Positions 31,337 through 39,841 of a DNA stretch of 39,841 nucleotides are shown here, piece after piece. Within the stretch, counting starts at the first letter, position 1; the number at the start of each line of letters is the position of its first letter. Under the pieces are notes generated by a model. That model was given only the letters and a program-made list of their open reading frames with translations, was not told the origin of the DNA and did not search any database. Origin of the DNA: Pseudozyma flocculosa PF-1 (Eukaryota; Basidiomycota; Ustilaginomycetes; Ustilaginales; Ustilaginaceae); the NCBI RefSeq assembly GCF_000417875.1, contig NW_006920876.1:494155-533995 (forward strand), in the 5' to 3' direction. Made by a program: the position numbers and the translations under genes.

Positions 31337-34300
31337 TCTTTGGGATCGGGCTTTGGGGCTTGGGAGCTAGGTGATGGCAGGAGAGATGCTGTGGGAGGTG
31401 GGCTGGTTCGATGAGGATGAGAAAAGGACGGGGAACGGTCCCTGACCTTGGCCTAGATATACCTTTCTCGCGGGGCCCGTCGTCGCCTGGAGGAGCACCG
31501 GGCAGGGAGCCTCGATGTTGCAACGAGGCGCCATTGGCCTCCCTCCTTTCACCGTCCCCAAAGCTGGCGGCTGCGTCGGTGAGAGCACGCTGCGCTAGGC
31601 TAGGTGCTTGGACGTCCTTGGCGGTCTCGGCAGAACCACCAGGCCGTCCCATCGTCCGCCCTGTCACGTAGCGCCGGGCGGGGTTGCTGATTCGCCACCG
31701 CAGCAACGCCTCGGCAGCACACGCACGGGTTCAGAGCACAAGGCCGGCATCAAGTCGTCGTCGGTCCGATCCAGTCCGCCCGGAAGGCAGTCACAAACGG
31801 CCAGTCATCACGACGGCCAGTCCTACAGCAGGTGACGGGGCTCAGCCGGGGCGTAGATCGTCAAAAGGCGGAGGAGAGGGGGAGAGACAATACAGAACCG
31901 TCTAGTCGTCGATATTGGTTCGCTTCACTAGGCGATCCGCAATCTGGGCGCAGTCGGCTATCGACATCATCTCCGGTCACCGCCTTGATCGTGCAAGACC
32001 TGCCCATCTCGCGCACAGCTCCGAGCTGCTGACCCGTGCCGTCCAGTGGTCCCGACGGTGGGCTGAGCCATCTTCTGCCCGCCACAACGTAACCTTCGTC
32101 TGCTCCACTGTCTGTGCGAAGTCAAGTGCCAAACCCGGCTTGCCGAGCCAGAGAGCGTCCCCGTCCAAGCAGAATGGTCCTGTGAGAGTCCGCACACATA
32201 CGGCTCTGCCTCTCTCACCTGTAGCTCTCGAGCCGGAGAAGGGCACCTACCTGCTCGTGAGCCGCGAAGCTTCTATCGCTCTTCGGAGTCTCTCGCTTCC
32301 CTCGGCTTCTATGCCAGCTCGACGAGTCCGGGGAGACATCTCTGGCGCGAGGATTGTCTGTCGCTGTCCACGGAGCAAGGTACAGTACCAGGACGAAGCT
32401 GCCGCCGACCGAAGGTGCCGTGGTCCTGTGAGATGGCCTGTGCTTGCCGGATTTGACCGCCAAGACGCCGTAGCTTGTCGAGGCAGTGCCAGCTACAAAG
32501 TCTCTCGTGGTGTCGCCCGTAGAGTCAGCCACACTTGGCACCGGTCGACGCACGGTGCCGCACCATCCTAAGTCTTGGGCAGGCGTTTGCCCATCAGCAG
32601 ACGGAGATGGTTGTCGCGTCGAGCTCGAAACGCCCGGGACGGTGCCATGAGCGCGAGCCCAACGGTCGAGTGACTTGTGAAACCGTCAAGCCGTCTGGCG
32701 ACCCGGTGTGGGGCAAAGATGCGAGGACGGCGATGTGAGGTCAGATGATGGTTGACGGGCAAGTCAAGGACGAGACGACGGCAGTCGGGGCGGTGGCGGC
32801 GGCGGTGGCATTGATGGACGGCATGCAATGAACAGAAGCTAAGGATTCTCGAACACTTTGGTGCCTGGTGCGTTCGCTACTGCCGGGGAGCATCAATGCT
32901 CCGTGATCCACCCGAGGATGACAGCCGCCGACGGAACGAGATCTCATATGGACCGCCGTAGCGAGGCTGATGGGAACGACGAGGATCCGCGGCCAAGACG
33001 ACGCACGGTGGCAAGAAGGACGCCCTTTTCTGCCCACCGACTCGTCTTCTCGGGGCTTCGCTCCGCTCCGCCACCACCCACTTCCGACATCCCCTGCTGG
33101 CATGGCCCGCACTTCACGATGCGACTTCATCGCCCTCTTGTCTCCCTCTGTCCTCAAACTGTCTCGCCGAGTCCGGATCCGGCCATCTCCCTGATCCCTA
33201 GCAGGCCAGGTTGATCGTCCTGCGGCTCCCGGAGGCATCTCAAAGCGTGGCTACTTGACCGCTGTCGTACTGCCAGGCATCGAACTCGTCCCCCCCGCCG
33301 CGGTCTGTCCGCGCTTCGGATCGATCATCGCTGTAATGATTCTTGCCGCGCCGCCCCGCCTATGCGATTCGACAGGACACCACGCGCCTTCGATGACGAC
33401 AGTAGTCGAGATCGCCCGCGACCGACTCGAAGTCGTGGAGGCCAAGCTCCGGGATGCAAAGCCCGTCGATGCCCGCGGCCGCCGTGTGGTGTTACGATTG
33501 GGCAGCACACGTCGGGCAAGCTCAGGTCTGACGATCTCCTGTGCGCGACTCGAGAGGCAGACAAGGCCCCGGAGCGACCGAACGGACCTCGTCCGGCCAT
33601 GGCCTCGAGATCAGCGGGCAACGAGCGCGAGAGGCACTGCGCCACGGCCGGCCGCAAGATCGCAACCCGCGCCCCAGTGGCGGACAGGCGACCACCAACG
33701 CGCCCGGGATAGGGGGCAGCGCGGGCAAGCTCAAAGGACAGGAGAGCAAGCCACAACCGGAAGACGGCTGCGACGACTCAGCCCTGTTGCATCCGGTCTC
33801 ATCGACAGCAGCGCATCGTCACCATCTCCTGTCCGCACACGCACAAGAGCGGCGGCAGCGGACGTCCCATCCGCGCAACTACCCTGTCGGCCGGTCTGGT
33901 CCTCTATGCACCGCCTCTTTGACCATCGCCGCGGCCTCGACGCCGCTCGAGGCCTCACTGTTCGACAGCTGCCTGACCTCTGCCCGCCGGCCCGACTGCT
34001 ATGGATGACAGACGTCGACCCATTCCCCCGACACAGCTCCCCGCCATTCGGTCACAACCTCGACTTCCGTCCGTGCCTCTATGCACATCTACTCAGCGGC
34101 TCTGGCAGCCACAGCCGATGCTCTCCCACTAGCGCTTCAAAGAGGCTAGGCTCGGGCGTCGAGACAAGGCTGAACATAGGCCAGCGCGCTCTCATCTCGG
34201 CATCGGAAGCTCGGAAGCCGAACCGGGTCACGCGAAGCTTGAGCTCGAGCCTTGCTTTCGGCCACAAGAGGTATGGCCTCCCCTCAAGCACCACAAGGAG

Positions 34301-35505
34301 CAGGAAAAGGCCCTTCGCAGCTGCTCTAGCATCGAGGCGGGCCGCCCATGCCTCTGCTCACGCGTCTGCCCAGCGCCGATGGTTGGCGTTCGTCGCAAAG
34401 GGCAAGACTTGAGGGGGGGGATGGGGGGCCGTCGACAAGAAGCAGCCAAAGGAGCCGGCGGGCAAGGTCGTGGCGTGGCGTCGACGCGGGCACGTCCCCT
34501 CGTCGTGGCAGTTGTCCAGACCGGGACAGTTGTCGGCCCCGTCGTTGATCCGACTCGACCAGACAAGCCAGCGGAGACCCATACGCTCGCCCTCCATCGA
34601 TCGCTGAACCTGAGCGGATGTCGGCCACGCCACTCTCTCTGGTTGCCACCGCAACTGGGTCCATCGCAACGTCGCCCAGCTCCGACAGAGCTCCAGAACG
34701 CTTGCCGGCAGCCTGTTCGGGTCGTGCCTACGAAGAGGCAAGAGATCCGCCGGTTCCTCCCTACCTCGTCCTGTCCTCGCCTTAGCTTGCCTCTCGTCTT
34801 CCTGCTCCTCCCGGCCCTCGCTGTTTGCCTGTATCAAGCAAGTGCCGTTCTCACGCCGATGGTGCGGCAAGGTTGCTCGGTGGCTGACACCGTCGAGCGG
34901 TGTTGTGATGCTGTCAGCCCACCTTCTTGGGGATTCTATCTTCGACATCCGCCAGGGCACAGCTAGGAGATGATCGCCGGCACCGACAGCTGAGCGCGAT
35001 CACGTCTTGTCTCACCCACGGTGGGTACCGGTTCTAGGCGCTGTACCTCGCTCACGGGCGGGCGGTAGCTCGAGATCGGAGGCCGTTGTTCCATCGGAAA
35101 CGGGACGCGCGGTACGGGTGCGCCGGGGCCCAGGGGGCACGCAGCTGAGGTTGCCGCTGAGGCCCCGTGCCTGGCACGCAAGCCTGGGCATAATAGTGTA
35201 ACCCTACCTGCACCGTCAAAGACGCCGAGACGGGGTCGCCCAGCTGGGCTTGTGGGCCCGCGGACCGTGAGAGGGCAGCGAGCGAGTGGGCGAGGGAGCG
35301 TGTCTGATCGATGCGACGTGCGTTGGTTCTGTAGGCGTTTCTGGAATGCCGCTCGCTCGCTCCCTCGCCAGCATGCTGCAGCCTAGCCTGCCTGTCCATC
35401 CGCCCGTCGGCCCGTCCGATGGGCTGCTGCGGATCAGTTCGGATCGAACCCGGCGGTGTCGCAGAGCAGGCCGGCTTGGGGCAAGCAAGAGCAAGAAATG
35501 GACAG

Positions 35506-35526
35506 CATGCCATGCCATGCCATGCC
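35506..35526. repeat. Pentanucleotide tandem repeat (CATGC)4
   Basis: Four perfect copies of CATGC in the gene-free region. Confidence 0.9.
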
Positions 35527-36330
35527 ACCGTATCCACGGCGGCCAGCAGGCTCGCGCTTGGGCAGGACAAGCAGCGACTCTACCTAGGTCCATCTGCCGA
35601 TCTGCTGGCCGACGAAGCATCGAGAAGACGTGCGAACGATGCACACGGGCAGAAGGAGCTCTCAAGCTTGAATGATGTCCCCCGTGAGGTCGCTGCTCTC
35701 CGGCATTCGTCGTCGGCCCGCCACGTCTTTCGCGGCGCAGCCGTCGTTCGTCGATCGTCGGGCGTCGGTTGTCGAGAGTCGAGAGGCGACCAGCCAGCCC
35801 CCCACCCCCTTCTTTGGCTCTGCTCCCGGCGGGGCAAGGCCGACGACCGAGTTTTGTCTTAGGGTGCGGCCCCTCTTTTTCTTTCGAGGCCCTCCCTGCC
35901 TGTGCTGGTTTTCGAAAATAAATTTCCCAAATTGTGCTCGCCGACCCGAGTCGGTGCCCCAAGGAGATCAGAGCTGACTCTTCTGTCGCTGGGCGCCGTT
36001 CCGAGGTTGAAACGCGGGCGTCGTCAGGTTGCTGGGTCGTGGCAGGCGGTCGGTCGAGTCGAGGGGGCCCACCCCCCACTGTGCGCCGCGGCGCCGCGTG
36101 TTGTCGCCGCCGCTGCCCGCCATCGTCGCCCTAGGCCTGCCTGCTGCTGGCCGCTCTCGTCTCTCAAACCGGTGCTTGCACCCCGTGGTCTTAGACGCTC
36201 GCCCCCTCTCCTCGGCCCCCCTCCCCGCCTCCTGCGGCCGTACAGAGTGTGTGCTTCAGCCCACCACCGTACCGCACCGCTGCTGCTGTCCTCCATCGCA
36301 ACGCCTGCAACGCCAGGCAACGTCTGCCTG

Positions 36331-36375
36331 CAACGCAACACGCAACGCAACACGCAACGCAGCGCAACGCAACGG
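36331..36375. repeat. Imperfect (CAACG)n array
   Basis: CAACG and CAACA/CG words in tandem, with a 12-nt higher-order unit (CAACGCAACACG) repeated twice. Confidence 0.75.
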
Positions 36376-38139
36376 CACCGCCGCCGGCACCCCTCCGTTT
36401 CACGCCGGCCCAGCGCGCACCCTCGACTCGACGCACCTCGAGAGAGGGACCCTCTCCCCCCCCTCGCCTTTGGCTTGGCATCGCGCTTGATTGCCTGCCT
36501 TGGCAGAGCTGCCACACGCCATTTGCATCTTCTTGCCCTCCCTCACCTGCTCCAGCCCTCCTCTGGTGGCCTCCGTCGGCCCACCTCATCACCATCGTCG
36601 CTGCTGCCACCACCTCGTCACCACCACCACCACCAACACCACCGCCGCCGCCGCCTTCACCACCGACAACAAGACCACCACCAACCCACCACCCACTCAC
36701 CGTCCGACTACGACGACGACGACGACAACGCCCGGAAAAGGCTGCTAAGCAACATCGCCCCGATCGTGCGCCGCCGCCGCCGCGACTCGACTCTGCCCGC
36801 CCCTTGCCGTTTGCTACTACTTCGTCCTCGGACCGCCGCTTAGGCCGACTGCATCTCGGTCCAACTCACACACCGCTCGACGTCAGGCTACTACTAGTCA
36901 GGGTCACGCCCACGCCTAAGCGCCATCCAGCCCGTCATCGCGCCATCGTCGTCAAAATCAGCGCAGCAGCATCGTTCTGCCAACTCTCCTCGTCACACAC
37001 TCTTTCGCCCCATCCGGCCACCATCCCGCCTAGCCAGCGCCCTTCCGCCAGCTAGACCAACCGAGCAGCGCACCGCGCTCTCGCCAGGTCATCCCAGCCA
37101 ATCCACCACCTACCAGGGCGCCGGCCGCATCTCGACATCCTTCCTGGCATTCTCGCCCATTCCTCAGCCTCGCCATAGGCCTCTGACACTTGTCGCGCCA
37201 GTCATCCAGCCAGCCCGCGAGCGATCTAGCCAGCGAGCGATCCCGCCGATCCGACGATCAGCCGTGGTCCCGGGCACACAGTCATCCTCCCCGTCGACCT
37301 ATCTGCTCCAGCCCGTCAGCCGCATCGACTTCCGCCCGTCGTCGGTGCGCCCAGCCCATCCTCGACGGCAGCTCTTGGCCCCTCCTCGGCACAAGCCCCT
37401 AGCATCACAAGCCAGGCGCCGCATCGTCCCCCATCTCGGCCCACTGCTTGCTTGGCCCGTCATTGTCGACCACGCCCACTCGACCGTGCCCCTTTGACGG
37501 AAGGCATTCACCACCTCCCCTAGGCGAGGCTGCCACCTGCCTCTCTCCGGTCGACCTCCCTTTTGATCTCGTTCCTGTGCAGGCCACAGACGATCGATCC
37601 CTTTTGAGGCCATCACGAATCATCTCCGCTCTCTTGCCCCCGCCATCTCTCGGATCCCCAATTCCCCTTTCTCCCCCTTTTCTTCTCGCATCCCGAGCAC
37701 ATTGTCGTGCAAGGGCACCAGCAGGCTCAATACCCGCTCACAGGCGTTGCGCTTCTTAGCCCCCTCGCCGTCTGCCACCAGATCGCCCATCCTCTTCTTC
37801 TGCAGCTCCCCCCAAACCATCTCGTGGCCGCCCTCGCCTCCTACACAAGAGCAACCCGCTCCGACGTCGCCGCTGCTTCTGACGACGCCTACGCTCCGAG
37901 GCCTAGGACCAGGCGAGGAACCTCACCGCCAGACCTCGCAGCTGGACTGCACCGTCGACTGTCGAGGGACGCGCTGTGCGCCGCGATTCACGCGCTCGCG
38001 CCCATCTGAAGCCGTCTCTGAGCTCCGACCACGAACGGGAGCATCGACGGGCCATCTCTCCCAGTCGTCGCAAACTCTTTAAGCCCGCTGCTCGGTCCTC
38101 TCGCCCGCCAGCGAACAGTGCGGCCTGCGGTCTCCCAAG

Positions 38140-39841
38140 ATGCAGCCCGACTTCGACATCACACGCAGCGGCAGCGGCATTCCGGGCCCGCCACCAGAGG
38201 TCGAGCCCCTCTCCCCCAAGAGGACACTGTCGATCGTTGACGAGTCGCCCTCGCCTCCTTCACCCCAGCTCAGGCGGCAGACTGCCATCCGACGAGACGG
38301 CAGCTCGCCGGACCTCAAGGCCAGATCGTCGCGGGCATATCTCGGGAGGATCTCGTCCCCGCTGCACCACGAGCTGGCCGCGTCGGCCCACGCCACGCAA
38401 TCGTCCTTGGCCGACCTGACCACTAGCGAGACGTCATCTGAGGGTGCCGCCACCGTCCGAGCAGGAGCGCGCATCCGAAACGGCAGCATCTCGAGGAACG
38501 GCACCTCGAAGCTTGCGCTGAGCTTTGCCCAGGGCGACGACGACGACCCGACCGGCATCGTCGCTCACAAGCGGCTCTCTGCGCTCTCGGGAGACGATCC
38601 GCGGACGCCGCGGCCGCGCGACGCGCACACAGACTCACCCGTGTCGGCGACGTCGAGCTACGACAGCGAGGACGACAAGCAGCTGCTCACCCCGCTGGAC
38701 GGCTCCGGCTCATCGATAGCGCTCGACGACGCCGCAATGGCGACGCCGCTGTCCGACTCGTTCTCGAGGGCGTCGATCTCGACGCCTCCAGAGCCGCTGA
38801 CGGCGGCGAGGGTTGGGATGAGGCTCGGCATCGGCAACATCGGTGCTTCGACGGACGTCGGCAGTCTCGGGATCGGACTCGACGGTCGTCGCGGCATGCC
38901 GGACGCGACGCCTTCGCCGAAGCCCGACGACGACCTCAGCAAGCGGGACCTGTCGGCTCCCATGATGCGCACCACGAGCAGCAGCCAGCGGGCGCCGGTG
39001 CTGTCGCGGGAGACGCTCTACCAGATCGGCACCGTGGCCGGCCTCACGCCGCCAGTCAGCTCCGTCACGGCGACGGGCGGTCTGCCGACCGAGGTCAGCA
39101 GCGTCGTCAGCAACGGCCTCGAGATGGGCCTCGGCGTCAACCTCGCCTCGTCTGCCCTGATCAACAGCATCCCCGGTGCCACGTCGGCCGTCTCGGGCCT
39201 GGCAGAGCCACGCTACCACCGGCCCGGCGGCACCTCGTACGACAGCGCTCCGCTGCAGAGGGACGCTTTCAGCCCCGTCCTCACCGACCGCGCTCCTGCT
39301 CAGGCGGCACCAAAGCCGCAGACTCGATCGCAGTCGCCGTCCACCGACGGCGCCGAGAGCGACCTGCACCGGCGCCGGACGACGGGCTGGATGGAGGGCA
39401 ACGGACGCCGGCCGGACCCTTCGAGGCAGGCCCGGCACCACCGCGCCGACACCCACGACCCCATCATCAGCCACGCGCGCTCGCAGCTGCTGCAGCAGCA
39501 GCACGAGAAGCAGCAGCACCACCAGAACAACTACATCTCGCTCCGCAGCAGCCCGATGATTACGACGCAGGACCTGCCGATCGGCTACATGCTCGACATG
39601 CCCCTGTCTGCCGAGACGAGCCTCGACCGCAACTCGTCGCTGGGCGGCCACAGCAGCACCCGCGCCCGCGCCTCGATCAGCGGCAGCACGCATCCCGAGA
39701 CGCCGTCGTTTGGAGAGCACGCGACGCTCTCGCCAGACGCCCACATGCACGCCGACGGCCTCAACCCGTTCCAGCTGCGCGGCGACGGCATGCGCGGCGG
39801 CGCCGGACGCGCCAACCGCGCCCACGACCACCCCGTGCACG
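38140..39841 (+). CDS. Unrecognised Ser-rich, disordered protein (3' truncated)
   Basis: One frame stays open from the ATG at 38140 to the window end, giving 567 residues without a stop and with GC-rich third codon positions throughout, so it is a real gene and continues beyond the edge. The visible part is Ser/Thr/Pro/Asp-rich and mostly disordered, with many SP and TP pairs (LSPKR, SPSPP, TPRPR) that could be phosphosites, repeated RNGS/RNGT motifs near 108-117, and a Gln/His-rich stretch (near 39487-39530). One segment at about 290-345 (TLYQIGTVAGL through NLASSALINSIPGA) is hydrophobic and Gly-rich and may be a conserved motif. I do not recognise a domain. The composition fits the N-terminus of a transcription, RNA-binding or signalling regulator whose folded domain lies outside the window; this is an inference only. 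No signal peptide is seen. Confidence 0.7.
   Translation, partial: MQPDFDITRSGSGIPGPPPEVEPLSPKRTLSIVDESPSPPSPQLRRQTAIRRDGSSPDLKARSSRAYLGRISSPLHHELAASAHATQSSLADLTTSETSSEGAATVRAGARIRNGSISRNGTSKLALSFAQGDDDDPTGIVAHKRLSALSGDDPRTPRPRDAHTDSPVSATSSYDSEDDKQLLTPLDGSGSSIALDDAAMATPLSDSFSRASISTPPEPLTAARVGMRLGIGNIGASTDVGSLGIGLDGRRGMPDATPSPKPDDDLSKRDLSAPMMRTTSSSQRAPVLSRETLYQIGTVAGLTPPVSSVTATGGLPTEVSSVVSNGLEMGLGVNLASSALINSIPGATSAVSGLAEPRYHRPGGTSYDSAPLQRDAFSPVLTDRAPAQAAPKPQTRSQSPSTDGAESDLHRRRTTGWMEGNGRRPDPSRQARHHRADTHDPIISHARSQLLQQQHEKQQHHQNNYISLRSSPMITTQDLPIGYMLDMPLSAETSLDRNSSLGGHSSTRARASISGSTHPETPSFGEHATLSPDAHMHADGLNPFQLRGDGMRGGAGRANRAHDHPVH

Larger units (their letters stand above)
31307..38139. other. Long gene-free region upstream of the Ser-rich gene
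   Basis: About 6.8 kb without a protein gene I can support. The first few hundred bases are the HsbA promoter. From 31860 to 35000 several short minus-strand frames have somewhat protein-like translations (for example 34294-34079 and 32246-31977) but no known domain, signal peptide or consistent splicing. From about 36000 to 38100 the plus strand is strongly pyrimidine-rich, with CAC, CGC and CGA simple repeats, and reads as a long promoter and leader of the gene starting at 38140. A 5' exon spliced to the CAG at 38116-38118 is possible. Confidence 0.45.

Noticed and set aside
33255..34412. A 385-codon plus-strand frame in the long gene-free region
   Set aside because: The composition is Arg/Ser/Pro/Ala-rich, it has no domain, and several competing frames overlap it. 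An open frame of this size is not rare in such GC-rich DNA.
35425..35470. A box-B-like GGGTTCGATCC on the minus strand
   Set aside because: The T-stem would have only about three pairs, and no matching acceptor, D or anticodon arms can be drawn around it, so it is not a tRNA gene.

Overview
The window looks like nuclear DNA of a basidiomycete fungus, most likely of the smut side (Ustilaginomycotina). This is an inference. It rests on the high GC content with strongly GC-biased third codon positions, many short introns (about 80-150 nt, mostly GTRNGT...YAG), tRNA genes carrying introns, and the gene families found. Nothing points to a bacterium, a plasmid or a virus.

Layout. Positions 1-427: the 3' end of an inositol polyphosphate kinase gene. 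511-1382 (-): a two-exon DUF1349 gene. 1892-5903 (-): a large kelch/BTB protein resembling Ral2. 5904-11302: 5.4 kb without a convincing protein gene. 11303-12257: two intron-bearing tRNA genes on opposite strands, Pro(AGG) and Cys(GCA). 12426-15673 (+): a 12-exon gene for the NatC auxiliary subunit Naa35/Mak10. 16159-16252 (+): intron-bearing tRNA-Gly(UCC). 16906-19199 (+): a Crh-type GH16 cell-wall transglycosylase with a transmembrane anchor. 19791-20909 (-): the Tom20 mitochondrial import receptor. 22089-25887 (+): a large PX-domain protein of the yeast Ypr097w/Lec1 type. 26109-27614 (-): a six-exon SAM-dependent methyltransferase. 28687-30163 (+): a Dsk2/ubiquilin UBL-UBA protein interrupted by a 317-nt run of N. 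30685-31306 (-): an HsbA-type secreted wall protein. 31307-38139: 6.8 kb without a convincing gene. 38140-39841 (+): the start of a long Ser-rich, disordered protein that I do not recognise and that runs off the window.

From 16.9 to 31.3 kb the genes alternate in strand, giving convergent pairs (Crh/Tom20, PX/methyltransferase, Dsk2/HsbA) and divergent promoters (Tom20/PX, methyltransferase/Dsk2). The genes are mostly housekeeping: N-terminal acetylation, mitochondrial import, lipid binding, proteasome shuttling, wall remodelling and inositol phosphate signalling. They do not form a pathway cluster. I found no clear new biological system. The points most worth a second look are a GC-AG intron and a one-base frame conflict in the NAA35 gene, two possible start codons that may split methyltransferase targeting, the very long acidic tail on Tom20, the membrane-anchored Crh with a long cytosolic tail, the reading-frame conflict across the assembly gap in DSK2, and the unrecognised Ser-rich protein behind a very long gene-free upstream region.
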